From: an uncultured Elusimicrobium sp.
Lineage (GTDB): Bacteria; Elusimicrobiota; Elusimicrobia; Elusimicrobiales; Elusimicrobiaceae
NCBI GenBank assembly: GCA_946061795.1
Contig: CAMGSK010000031.1
Coordinates: 1-11,745 of the forward strand
DNA length: 11,745 nt
Direction of reading: 5' to 3'
Positions 1-7,326 of this stretch are shown piece after piece (positions within the stretch are counted from its first letter, which is position 1; each line of letters starts with the position of its first letter). The notes below the pieces were generated by a model, which ran no database searches, had not been told where the DNA came from, and was given only the letters and a program-made list of their open reading frames with translations. Made by a program: the position numbers and the translations under genes.

Positions 1-26
1 GCACCTCGTCCTCTACTGCGCCATTC

Positions 27-1367
27 ATGGATATTCCCAACATATCCAATGCTCCATATATTATGCGCTCCCGGGAAGGGACCGTTATCTATGTAGGGAA
101 AGCTAAAAATCTGGCCGACCGCGTCAAACAATATTTCCAAGACAGCAACCTCTATTCCCGCGGTTGGAAACTGCCCAGTCTGCTGCCGATGATTTGGAAA
201 ATAGACTACGTGACCGCCGCGTCCGAACGCGACGCGCTGGTTCTGGAAGAAAAACTCATCAAAAAATACCAGCCCTTTTTCAACTCCATGGGTAAAGACG
301 GCAAACAATATCCCTATCTCAAGCTTTCCATGGGGGAAGATTTTCCCCGCCTGAGCATTGCGCGGCGCAAACTGCCCGGAAAAGATTTGTACTTCGGCCC
401 TTATCCCAAATCCAGCATTGTGCGGTCGCTGATGCGTTTTTTGTGGAAGAGCAAATACGCCCCGCTGCGGCCGTGCAAGTGGAACTTTTCCCGGGAGAAA
501 GAATTGGACGCGCGGAAAATAAACGCTTGTTTATATTTTCATACGGGGCTGTGCCCCGCTCCCTGCGCAGGGAAAATATCGTATGAGGAATACCGCCAAA
601 TCGCGCGGCGGATGGCCCTGTTTCTGGAGGGAGATTTCAAAGACATCACGCAAAAAATCACCGCGCTGATGAAAGAACGCTCCGCCGAAATGCAATATGA
701 ACAAGCCGCCGTGTACCGCAACTTTTTGCAGGCGTTGGAACACATGCGCGAGCGCGTGGTCGTCAGCCGCTACAAAGACGAAAAAATTACCGAAGCGATA
801 GAAAATTCCGACAAATTAAAACGTCTGGCGCACATCGTGGGGCTCACGCGGCTGCCCGCACACATTGAAGCATTTGACAACTCGCACCTTTTCGGCCGCG
901 AAGCGGTGGGATGTATGGTCTGCTACGTGAACGGAGAAAAAAATCACGAACATTACCGCCGCTTTAAAATCCGCTCCAAACTGCCGGAAAAAGGCGGGAG
1001 CGATTTTACCATGATGCAGGAAAGCGTATTTCGCCGCTTGCGCCAAATCAAGCGCGACCCGGCGCAAAAGCCCGACTTAATTTTGCTGGACGGAGGAAAA
1101 GCGCAAATCACCGCCGCACTCAATGCGTGCGAAAAAGCGGGGCTGTATATTCCCATGATTTCGCTGGCCGAAACGCACGAGGGCATTTACGTGCCCGGGC
1201 AGGAAGAAAGCATCAAGCTCCCGCTGGGGGACCCTGCGCTGAACCTGCTGATGGAAATACGCGACGAGGTACACCGCTTTGCCGTCACATACCACCGCAA
1301 GCTGCGAGACAAAGCCTCCATCTCCAACGAAGGCCACATCCGTCCGGCGGGAAGCGAAAAAATTTAG
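27..1367 (+). CDS. uvrC: UvrC excinuclease subunit, lacking the C-terminal HhH domain (5' end uncertain)
   Basis: UvrC is the nuclease of UvrABC nucleotide excision repair; it cuts both sides of a lesion held by UvrB. Visible, in order: GIY-YIG domain at about residues 8-90 (Y11, YVG 22-24, R32, E74, N86); four cysteines C150, C168, C176 and C180 in the layout reported to hold an iron-sulfur cluster in UvrC; UVR (UvrB-binding) helix pair at about 206-241; RNase H-like nuclease at about 278-430 with D284 (FDNSH), D355 (LLDGGK) and H416 (HRFA). The protein stops about 20 residues after HRKLRDK, so the (HhH)2 DNA-binding module usual at the end of the ~600-residue family is absent. The only rightward gene here, it converges with holA. 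The ATG at 27 has no Shine-Dalgarno sequence and the frame stays open to base 1, so the true start may lie upstream or outside the window. Function is clear; the start is not. Confidence 0.93.
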   Translation: MDIPNISNAPYIMRSREGTVIYVGKAKNLADRVKQYFQDSNLYSRGWKLPSLLPMIWKIDYVTAASERDALVLEEKLIKKYQPFFNSMGKDGKQYPYLKLSMGEDFPRLSIARRKLPGKDLYFGPYPKSSIVRSLMRFLWKSKYAPLRPCKWNFSREKELDARKINACLYFHTGLCPAPCAGKISYEEYRQIARRMALFLEGDFKDITQKITALMKERSAEMQYEQAAVYRNFLQALEHMRERVVVSRYKDEKITEAIENSDKLKRLAHIVGLTRLPAHIEAFDNSHLFGREAVGCMVCYVNGEKNHEHYRRFKIRSKLPEKGGSDFTMMQESVFRRLRQIKRDPAQKPDLILLDGGKAQITAALNACEKAGLYIPMISLAETHEGIYVPGQEESIKLPLGDPALNLLMEIRDEVHRFAVTYHRKLRDKASISNEGHIRPAGSEKI

Positions 1368-1406
1368 TCTCCCCGTTTTCCCAGTTTCGCCCCAAAGCAA
1401 ACAAAA

Positions 1407-1426
1407 GCCCCGGCCAAAACCGGGGC
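1407..1426 (-). terminator. Intrinsic terminator of the holA end of the leftward block
   Basis: A perfect 7-bp stem, GCCCCGG (1407-1413) with CCGGGGC (1420-1426), has a 6-nt loop. Read on the minus strand it begins 22 nt after the holA stop and is followed by TTTTGTTTGCTTT (1406 downward). On the plus strand the hairpin is followed by GAACAAAAC with no T tract, so it should stop leftward transcripts much better than rightward uvrC transcripts. Confidence 0.85.
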
Positions 1427-1448
1427 GAACAAAACACAAACCCAAAAA

Positions 1449-2462
1449 TCATCTACCGGAAAACAAGGTCATCAGCACGCCTTTAATCATTGTTTTGGGG
1501 TCTGAGGCGGAAGAAGTTTTAAACGCTTTATCTGCTTCAATAATGCGGTCCAGCGTTTTTAAAAATATTTCTTCGGAAGGGAAATTGCGCGCGTTGTTGA
1601 CCAACGAGTTTTCCCAAAACATCAGTCCCGCCGCGCGCGCCACGTCCGACGGGGCCATCCCCGCGTTGACCATGCGTTTGATGCGGGCCATTTTCAGTAC
1701 GGGATACGAAATTTTACCCAATACGCCGACGGGATCTTCCCCCCCGTCCAGCAATTTATCCGTCAACGCAAGCGCTTTGTTTTTATTCAAATACTGCACG
1801 GCATTGGAAAGCTCAAACGGATTTTCTTCCTTGGAAAAGCCTACGCAGGCCAATACGTCTTCTTTGGAAACACTCTTGTCTTCGCGGTCGGCGGCGTATA
1901 ACGCCATTTTCTCAATCTCTCCGGCCAATGCGGTCAAATCCCCGCCGACGGCTTCACACAAAGTTTCCACCGCGTCAAAACGGGCGTTCAAACCGTTTTC
2001 TTTAAAACGGTTGCCCACCCACATGGCCAGTTCCTCACGTTTGAGTTCGGCAAAGTCCGCCGTTTCTCCGTGCGCCGCGGCCGCGGCGGCAAGGGCTTTT
2101 TCCGCTTTAAATTTTTTGGCGTCATCGTGCGTAAGAACCAGCACGGTGGTGTCCAGCGGGTTTTCCAAATAACGGACCAAAGCTTCCTTGGGGTCTTTGC
2201 GCAGTTTTTCAATCCCGCTTAAAACCACCAAACGCCGGTCCGAAAATACGGGCGCGGTGTTGGCCAAAGCGAGCGCTTCGGCGAAGTCCGCCTTGTCGCA
2301 GGAAGAAGAATAAATGTTGAAATCGTCCGGGTGGACGGCCGCCGTAATTTTGCGGATGATTTCTTTCTTGCGAAACAAGTCTTCCCCCGTCAGCAAATAG
2401 ACGGGGGAAACATTTCCTTTTTCAAGAGATTGCGCAATTTTAGCGGCGGTGGATTTAGGCAT
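1449..2462 (-). CDS. holA: DNA polymerase III subunit delta
   Basis: Delta is the clamp-loader subunit that opens the beta sliding clamp. The 337-residue length is typical. The N-terminal part (PVYLLTGEDLFRKKEII, about 20-36) is the family's opening strand and helix in an AAA+ fold without a functional P-loop, as expected for delta. A middle helical part includes GGDLTALAGEIEKMALY, and the C-terminal helical collar domain (about 220-335) includes ENPFELSNAV and the end DPKTMIKGVLM. Its ATG (2462-2460) shares one base with the TAA of the upstream lipoprotein gene (TAATG) and there is no Shine-Dalgarno motif before it, so translation is probably coupled to lptE. The position after leuS and lptE matches the E. 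coli gene order. It is the last gene of the leftward block, followed by an intrinsic terminator. Confidence 0.92.
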   Translation of the reverse strand: MPKSTAAKIAQSLEKGNVSPVYLLTGEDLFRKKEIIRKITAAVHPDDFNIYSSSCDKADFAEALALANTAPVFSDRRLVVLSGIEKLRKDPKEALVRYLENPLDTTVLVLTHDDAKKFKAEKALAAAAAAHGETADFAELKREELAMWVGNRFKENGLNARFDAVETLCEAVGGDLTALAGEIEKMALYAADREDKSVSKEDVLACVGFSKEENPFELSNAVQYLNKNKALALTDKLLDGGEDPVGVLGKISYPVLKMARIKRMVNAGMAPSDVARAAGLMFWENSLVNNARNFPSEEIFLKTLDRIIEADKAFKTSSASDPKTMIKGVLMTLFSGR

Positions 2463-3043
2463 TATTGCGTAATGGTGGTATATTCCGGGTTCTGCATGAC
2501 TTTGCGTTTGCTTTCGCTCATCACGGAGCCGAAGCCGTCCACCGTGCGCTTGACGATGTCTTTGGAGAGTTTCTGCCAGATGCGTTCGCGCGCCTGCTGC
2601 TCGGTCAAGCCTCCGGGCAGCGTGGAGGCGGAATATACCTGCGTTCCCAAAAAGGCCGGTTCGCGCCAGACGGGCTGGTTGGTGGATTTATCCATCAACA
2701 CCACATCCAGCCACACGTCCATTTTATATACGGTGGGAATCAGCTGGCTGTCATATTGCACGGGCACGTTCAAATAACGGGTAATGGTCGTGACGATGAC
2801 GCCTTCCGCGCCGGTGTTTTCGCCAACCACCTGATAGGTCCCGTTTTTCAGAAACTGGTCATACAGCTCAATATACAGCTTGTCCTCCATGGCGAAAATT
2901 TCCGTCTTGTTAAGGATAGGCCGTATGGCTATTTTCTTGATGTGCTGGGGCATAATCTGCGCCTGGGGTTTATAAAACGCCCCCTCGGTGCTGCAGGCGG
3001 CCAGCGTCAAAGCGCACAGGGCGCAGAAGAGAATTTTTTTCAT
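2462..3043 (-). CDS. lptE: LptE-like LPS-assembly outer membrane lipoprotein
   Basis: LptE plugs the LptD barrel and helps place lipopolysaccharide in the outer leaflet of the outer membrane. The 193-residue product has a lipoprotein signal peptide: MKK, a hydrophobic stretch, then lipobox LAAC with the lipidated Cys at 17. The mature part follows the LptE pattern: HIKKIAIRPILNKTEIFAMED (about 34-54) resembles the family's strand plus N-K-T segment, then a helix, then GAEGVIVTTITRYLNVPVQ (about 78-96) and a strand-rich part ending in WREPAFLGTQVYS. Sequence conservation in this family is low, so much of the call rests on gene order: leuS-lptE-holA is also the E. coli order. The start at 3043 was chosen because AGGAG sits 5 nt upstream and the signal peptide begins there; the frame is open further upstream but that part lies inside leuS. 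Lipoprotein nature is certain, LptE identity likely. Confidence 0.8.
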   Translation of the reverse strand: MKKILFCALCALTLAACSTEGAFYKPQAQIMPQHIKKIAIRPILNKTEIFAMEDKLYIELYDQFLKNGTYQVVGENTGAEGVIVTTITRYLNVPVQYDSQLIPTVYKMDVWLDVVLMDKSTNQPVWREPAFLGTQVYSASTLPGGLTEQQARERIWQKLSKDIVKRTVDGFGSVMSESKRKVMQNPEYTTITQ

Positions 3044-3048
3044 CGGGT

Positions 3049-3053
3049 CTCCT
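3049..3053 (-). promoter_or_regulatory. Ribosome binding site of lptE, overlapping the leuS stop
   Basis: AGGAG lies 5 nt before the lptE ATG. The leuS TAG stop (3054-3052) shares its AG with this site (TAGGAG), so ribosomes ending leuS sit directly on it. It fixes the lptE start at 3043. Confidence 0.8.
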
Positions 3054-5565
3054 ATTTTTTGGGCGCGGCGATAATGCTGATAATGCGCGCCGGCACGATG
3101 ATGATTTTTTTGATTTCCATTCCTTCCAGATTCTTTTTGACCTTTTCGGAAGCCAAAGCGGTTTTTTCCATTTCTTCTTTGGACGCGCTGGCCACGATTT
3201 TCACGCGGTCGCGCACTTTGCCGTTGATTTGCACGCCGATTTCCACCGTTTCCTGGGAAATCAAATCCGCGTCCGCTTTGGGCCAGGATTGTTTCACCAA
3301 AAAACCGCTGTGGCCGCTGGTTTGCCAAATTTCTTCGGTAATATGCGGCGCAAACGGATGCAGCAATTTCAGGAACGTCTCAAACGTATCCTGGCTGACG
3401 GCTTCCAGCTTGCTGATTTCGTTGAACAACACCATCAGCGAAGAAATCGCCGTGTTGAAATGGAAATTTTCAATATCTTCGGTCACTTTGGCAACCGTCT
3501 TATTTTTCAAAATTTCAATCTCTTTGGGATTGCTGGCGGTGGTAAGTTTTACCGCATCGTTCCACGCCGTCACGCGGCGCAGGAAACGCGCAATGCCCTC
3601 TATACCCTTCATGTCCCAGGGCTTGCTGGCTTCAAAGGGTCCCATAAACATTTCGTACATGCGGAAAGCATCCGCACCGTACTGGGACAGAATATCATCG
3701 GGATTGATGACGTTTTTCTTGGACTTGGACATTTTTTCCACCATAGGAGAAAGCTCCTCTCCCGTGGCTTTCAAAAAGGCTTTGCCGTCTTTGAAATCAA
3801 TTTCGTCATAACCGTGGTACGCGCCCAATTTGTCCCGGTAGGAAAACGCCAGAATCATGCCCTGATGGCGCAGTTTTTGGAACGGCTCTTTGGTGTGCAC
3901 CACGCCCAAATCAAACAACACTTTGTGCCAGAAACGCGCATACAACAGATGCAGCACCGCATGTTCCGCACCGCCGATGTAGCAGTCCACGGGACCGTAA
4001 GCTTTTTCAATTTCCGGGTCCACGAGGGCCTGCTCATTGTGCGGGTCCATATAGCGCAGATAATACCAGCAAGAGCCGGCCCACTGCGGCATGGTGTTGG
4101 TTTCTCGCTTGGCGGGACCGCCGCAATGCGGACAGGTGGTTTGGAGCCACTCCTCCGCGTTGGCCAGAGGAGATTCGCCGGTGCCGGACGGCTCAAAATT
4201 TTTCATATCGGGCAAGCGAAGCGGCAGCTGCTCTTCCGGCAGCGGTACGACGCCGCATTTTTCACAATGTACCAAAGGAATTGGTTCGCCCCAGTAGCGC
4301 TGGCGGGCAAACACCCAATCGCGCAGTTTATAGGTAGTCTTTCCTTGGCCGACGCCTTTCTCTTTCAGCCATTCAATCATTTTGGCTTTGCTTTCGCGCA
4401 CGCGCAAGCCGTTTAAAAATCCGGAATTGACCAACTCTCCGTCGCCGGTGAAGGCTTCTTCTTTGACGCCTTTGTCGGACTTGATGACTTCAATAATTTC
4501 CAGGCCGAATTTCTTGGCGAACGCATAGTCACGCTCGTCGTGGGCCGGGACGGCCATAATCGCGCCGGTGCCGTAGCCCATCAGTACGTAATCGGAGGTC
4601 CAGACCGGGATTTTTTTGCCGTTGACGGGGTTTACCGCATAAGCCCCGGTAAATACGCCCGTTTTTTCTTTATTGAGGTCTCCGCGTTCCAAATCGCTCT
4701 TGTTGGCGGCCTCGGCCTGGTATTTGGCCACCGCTTCTTTTTGCTCTTCCGTCACGATGCGCGCCAAAGCCGGATGCTCCGGAGACACCACCATATACGT
4801 CGCCCCGAACAGCGTGTCCGGACGCGTGGTGAATACGGTCAGTTTGTCTTTGGAACCGTCTATCTGGAAAGTGACTTCCGCCCCTTTGCTTTTGCCGATC
4901 CAGTTTTTCTGCATGGTCAGCGTGCTTTCCGGCCAGTCCAGCCCGTCCAAATCTTCCAGCAGGCGTTCGGCATAAGCGGTGATTTTCAAAATCCACTGGC
5001 GCAAATTTTTGCGCTCAATCGGGTGGCCGCAGCGTTCGCATTTGCCGTTGAACACTTCTTCATTGGCCAAGCCCGTTTTGCAGGAAGGGCACCAATTGAT
5101 GGGTACGGTGGATTCATAAGCCAGTCCTTTTTTGAAAAGCTGCAGGAAAATCCACTGCGTCCATTTGTAATATTCGGGGTCGGTGGTGTTGGTTTCGCGG
5201 TCCCAGTCGTAAGCCAAACCCAGCGACTTAATTTGTCTGCGGAAATTGTCAATATTCTTTTTCGTCGTTTCCGCCGGATGAATGCCGGTGGCGATGGCGT
5301 AGTTTTCCGCCGGCAGACCGAAAGCGTCCCACCCCATCGGATGGAGTACGTCAAACCCGTTCATTAGTTTGTAGCGCGTTAGAATGTCGGATGCGGTGTA
5401 TCCTTCGGGGTGTCCCACGTGCAAACCCGCTCCGGACGGATAAGGGAACATGTCCAGGCAATAGAACTTTTTGCCTTTGGGCAGTCTGGGACTGGCGAAA
5501 AGTTTTTCCTTTTCCCAGCGCGCTTGTTGTTTTTTATCAATGTCTTGGAAGTTATCGGTACTCAT
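3052..5565 (-). CDS. leuS: Leucyl-tRNA synthetase
   Basis: This class Ia synthetase charges tRNA-Leu. The 837-residue length fits bacterial LeuRS. Visible: HVGH at 49-52 (HIGH signature) after FPYPSGAGL; zinc-type cysteine pairs CPSC/CERC (159, 162, 176, 179) and CEKC/CPHC (434, 437, 478, 481); CP1 editing domain with [10 protein letters not shown] (about 246-255) and [19 protein letters not shown] (about 329-347), which hydrolyses mischarged tRNA; KMSKS at 611-615; anticodon-binding helices; and a C-terminal domain with [11 protein letters not shown]. The frame is open 32 codons further upstream, but [21 protein letters not shown] is the expected family N-terminus. No Shine-Dalgarno motif precedes this ATG, while a TAGAAT hexamer ends 7 nt before it. 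It lies 77 nt after xerD, so it may start its own leuS-lptE-holA transcript. Confidence 0.97.
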   Translation of the reverse strand: MSTDNFQDIDKKQQARWEKEKLFASPRLPKGKKFYCLDMFPYPSGAGLHVGHPEGYTASDILTRYKLMNGFDVLHPMGWDAFGLPAENYAIATGIHPAETTKKNIDNFRRQIKSLGLAYDWDRETNTTDPEYYKWTQWIFLQLFKKGLAYESTVPINWCPSCKTGLANEEVFNGKCERCGHPIERKNLRQWILKITAYAERLLEDLDGLDWPESTLTMQKNWIGKSKGAEVTFQIDGSKDKLTVFTTRPDTLFGATYMVVSPEHPALARIVTEEQKEAVAKYQAEAANKSDLERGDLNKEKTGVFTGAYAVNPVNGKKIPVWTSDYVLMGYGTGAIMAVPAHDERDYAFAKKFGLEIIEVIKSDKGVKEEAFTGDGELVNSGFLNGLRVRESKAKMIEWLKEKGVGQGKTTYKLRDWVFARQRYWGEPIPLVHCEKCGVVPLPEEQLPLRLPDMKNFEPSGTGESPLANAEEWLQTTCPHCGGPAKRETNTMPQWAGSCWYYLRYMDPHNEQALVDPEIEKAYGPVDCYIGGAEHAVLHLLYARFWHKVLFDLGVVHTKEPFQKLRHQGMILAFSYRDKLGAYHGYDEIDFKDGKAFLKATGEELSPMVEKMSKSKKNVINPDDILSQYGADAFRMYEMFMGPFEASKPWDMKGIEGIARFLRRVTAWNDAVKLTTASNPKEIEILKNKTVAKVTEDIENFHFNTAISSLMVLFNEISKLEAVSQDTFETFLKLLHPFAPHITEEIWQTSGHSGFLVKQSWPKADADLISQETVEIGVQINGKVRDRVKIVASASKEEMEKTALASEKVKKNLEGMEIKKIIIVPARIISIIAAPKK

Positions 5566-5572
5566 ACTGTTT

Positions 5573-5601
5573 ATTCTAACAATTTTAAGGGATAAAATCA
5601 G
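5573..5601 (-). promoter_or_regulatory. Possible leuS promoter, perhaps leaderless
   Basis: On the minus strand TAGAAT (5578-5573) is a 5/6 match to a -10 box and ends 7 nt before the leuS ATG. A poor -35 candidate CTGATT (5601-5596) lies 17 nt upstream. If used, transcription would begin at or next to the A of the ATG, which would fit the missing Shine-Dalgarno sequence. The surrounding DNA is AT-rich, so a chance match is quite possible. Confidence 0.22.
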
Positions 5602-5642
5602 CCTTTGGCTTTTTACCGCGGCAGGGCCGGGATGCGGCCGAT

Positions 5643-6527
5643 TTATCCGTGAGGATGGCACTTTTTATGTTTTGTCTTTAAATCTCCCACGTCCAAGTGG
5701 GTGTAAATTTGCGTCGTCACCAAATTGGAATGGCCCAGCATTTCCTGCAAACTGCGCAAATCCGCTCCGCCCTGCAAAAGATGACTGGCAAACGTATGGC
5801 GGAATAAATGCGGATGAAGCGGCCGGGAGATGCCGGCTTTGCGCCCCAATGCGGCCAGATCTTTCCATACGCTTTGGCGGCTGATTTTGGCGCCGCTTTT
5901 GTTTAAAAACAGCTCCGAACCCACCGTCCGGCTGGCAAAATGCGCTTCCCGTACGGACAGATAATATTTCAGTCTCCGGCAGCAAGAGGGGTGCAGCGGC
6001 ACAAAACGCTGTTTGCCCCCTTTGCCAAACGCCAGCACCCACCCTTCTTTAACGTCCACGTTTTCCAAACGCAGGTTCACCAATTCACTCACGCGCAAAC
6101 CGGCGGCGTAAAGCAGTTCCACAATGGTCAGCGTGCGCACTTCGTCGTATTTCTCAGCGGGAAAAGAAAGCAAACGCTCCATTTCCTGCCGGGACAATTG
6201 CTCCGGCATGCGGCCGGGCAGTTTGGCCGCGGCGGAAAAACGGGTGGGGTCTTCCTGAATCCGGTTCTCAATCAACAAAAATTTATAAAAGCTTTTTACG
6301 GCTTCCCGTTTGCGTTGTATGCTGGAGGCGGAAAGGCGCTCAATCACGCGCAGTTGATAGGCAAACTGGTCCAAAAATTCGGGGGGAACGCGGAGCGGAT
6401 CTTTTTCATTGGCGGCGCAATACTCCAGATAATGCCGCACGTCCGCCGCATACGCTTCCACCGTGTGAGGGCTGAGCTGACGTTCAAACGAAAGATGACT
6501 TTTGTAATCTTCCAGCAGTTGTTCCAC
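5643..6527 (-). CDS. xerD: Tyrosine site-specific recombinase, XerD type
   Basis: Xer recombinases resolve chromosome dimers at dif with FtsK. The 294-residue product has the SAM-like core-binding domain (about 1-90, [18 protein letters not shown]) and the catalytic domain with all active residues: R145 (AAGLRVSE), K169 (GKGGKQR), H240 and R243 ([14 protein letters not shown]), H266 (LGH) and nucleophile Y275 (TTQIYTH). RQSVWK and the short end after YTHL are more like XerD than XerC. Start choice: a GTG at 6533 overlaps the preceding stop but lies only 1 nt from GGAG, whereas the GTG at 6527 lies 7 nt from it, so 6527 is preferred; the longer form would add two residues. It sits 2 nt after the acetyltransferase stop. 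The absence of nearby integrase cargo, att repeats or other mobile genes favours a chromosomal Xer over an integron or phage integrase. XerC versus XerD is not settled. Confidence 0.9.
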   Translation of the reverse strand: MEQLLEDYKSHLSFERQLSPHTVEAYAADVRHYLEYCAANEKDPLRVPPEFLDQFAYQLRVIERLSASSIQRKREAVKSFYKFLLIENRIQEDPTRFSAAAKLPGRMPEQLSRQEMERLLSFPAEKYDEVRTLTIVELLYAAGLRVSELVNLRLENVDVKEGWVLAFGKGGKQRFVPLHPSCCRRLKYYLSVREAHFASRTVGSELFLNKSGAKISRQSVWKDLAALGRKAGISRPLHPHLFRHTFASHLLQGGADLRSLQEMLGHSNLVTTQIYTHLDVGDLKTKHKKCHPHG

Positions 6528-6529
6528 GT

Positions 6530-7171
6530 TCACTCTCCGGCCCGGCGGACGAATTTGCCGGCTTCACGTTCCAACGCGTCAATATCGTCTGAACACAACA
6601 GCGGACGCAAACGGAGCATTTGCTCTTCCGGCCAGTCATAAATTTTTAATTTCAACAAACGGGCGATGATTTCTTTAGAAAAACGCTTTTTTATCTCGCG
6701 GGCCGGATTGCCCGCATATACGGTGTAAGGCTCCAATACGCCCCCGGCCACCGCGCCGGCTCCCACCACAGCGCCCTCCCCGATGCGAGTCCCCGGCAAA
6801 ATCAGCGCGCGCATCCCAATCCACGCTCCGTCGGAGATCACGGTGTCTCCTTTACTCCGGTAGGCCTTATCTATTTGCTCCGGAAACGGATAGCAACTGA
6901 ACCAGTCCATCCGGTGCGTACTGTTGCCGCCCATTAAAATGACGCTTTGAGCCCCGATGCACACATAATCTCCGATATAAAGCTTATCCGGCTCCCAGCG
7001 GGAAGTCCAATTCTTTAAACTGTGTTCATCCCCGTACAAATACCGGACGCAGTCGTCTTCAAAATCCGCGCCCCAGGCGTTGCTGTAATAGCTGTGAACG
7101 CCTTTGATAATGATATTGGGATTTTTGACCGTTTCTTTCAAATTTTGAGCGACAGACCATTTCCGTTCCAT
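6530..7171 (-). CDS. CatB/Vat-family (xenobiotic-type) hexapeptide acetyltransferase
   Basis: The 213-residue product has a left-handed beta-helix acetyltransferase fold; the family transfers acetyl from acetyl-CoA to hydroxyls, and its best-known members inactivate chloramphenicol (CatB) or streptogramin A (Vat). Visible: KNPNI..G.HSYYS (16-30); hexapeptide coils from KLYIGDYVCIGAQSVILMGGN (63-83); catalytic-type His86 in THRMDW; a second coil run GDTVISDGAWIG through IGEGAVVGAGAV (108-141); and AGNPAREIKKRF (153-164), where CoA is bound in relatives. Compared with CatB/Vat as I remember them, the segment after DW..YPF is about ten residues shorter and an insert rich in Trp (about 47-62) precedes the coils, so the acceptor may differ from known drugs. 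The ATG at 7171 is preferred over the one at 7183 because GAGGA lies 5 nt before it. First gene of a pair with xerD. Family is confident; substrate is unknown, and drug resistance should not be assumed. Confidence 0.85.
   Translation of the reverse strand: MERKWSVAQNLKETVKNPNIIIKGVHSYYSNAWGADFEDDCVRYLYGDEHSLKNWTSRWEPDKLYIGDYVCIGAQSVILMGGNSTHRMDWFSCYPFPEQIDKAYRSKGDTVISDGAWIGMRALILPGTRIGEGAVVGAGAVAGGVLEPYTVYAGNPAREIKKRFSKEIIARLLKLKIYDWPEEQMLRLRPLLCSDDIDALEREAGKFVRRAGE
6534..6538 (-). promoter_or_regulatory. Ribosome binding site that decides the xerD start
   Basis: GGAGA (6538-6534) lies inside the last codons of the acetyltransferase gene. Its GGAG core is 7 nt from the GTG at 6527 but only 1 nt from the in-frame GTG at 6533, so it points to the downstream GTG. 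Confidence 0.65.
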
Positions 7172-7176
7172 ACACT

Positions 7177-7181
7177 TCCTC
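7177..7181 (-). promoter_or_regulatory. Ribosome binding site that decides the acetyltransferase start
   Basis: GAGGA (7181-7177) is 5 nt from the ATG at 7171. The upstream in-frame ATG at 7183 supplies the G of this motif and has no ribosome site of its own, only the palindrome ATGCCGGCAT (7184-7193). Confidence 0.65.
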
Positions 7182-7227
7182 ATATGCCGGCATCCGCCGA
7201 ATCTCGGGCGGGACCGGGACGCTTTTT

Positions 7228-7294
7228 AAAAACAACCGCGCCGCACAAATTTCCCAAAACACGCTTACTCCACGGGAAAAAGCATACGGCGCGG
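7228..7294 (-). terminator. Probable terminator after pilT with nested stems
   Basis: On the minus strand, starting 32 nt after the pilT stop, CCGCGCCG (7294-7287) pairs perfectly with CGGCGCGG (7243-7236), followed by TTGTTTTT (7235-7228). Inside, TTTCCC (7279-7274) pairs with GGGAAA (7255-7250). The long interior is unusual for a simple terminator, so this could also be a structured leader or attenuator for the acetyltransferase-xerD pair. It fills most of the 7184-7326 gap; I see no convincing promoter in the remainder. Confidence 0.5.
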
Positions 7295-7326
7295 GTAAAA
7301 ACCCACAAAACGGCGAGAATAAAAGT

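Noticed and set aside
1127..1486. Possible frameshifted UvrC C-terminus in another forward frame
   Set aside because: The translation shows no helix-hairpin-helix pattern (no IPGIG-like turns) and most of it lies beneath the intact uvrC frame.
2465..5367. Several long plus-strand open frames opposite lptE and leuS
   Set aside because: They are antisense to recognised proteins, have odd composition, and have no start signals or family features.
5600..5614. AGCC-TTT-GGCT hairpin followed by TTTT in the xerD-leuS gap
   Set aside because: The stem is only 4 bp. On the minus strand, which the flanking genes use, a GA interrupts the path to the T run, so it is too weak to call a terminator.
5625..5639. 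GGCCG/CGGCC 5-bp hairpin just after xerD
   Set aside because: It is short and has no T tract on the coding strand.
5643..6533. Integron or phage integrase
   Set aside because: The length, the catalytic spacing and the short XerD-like C-terminus fit a chromosomal Xer protein. There are no attC-like repeats or cassettes nearby.
7184..7193. Perfect 10-bp palindrome ATGCCGGCAT before the acetyltransferase
   Set aside because: It could be an operator half, but a single 10-bp palindrome in GC-rich DNA is weak evidence and no promoter is visible beside it.
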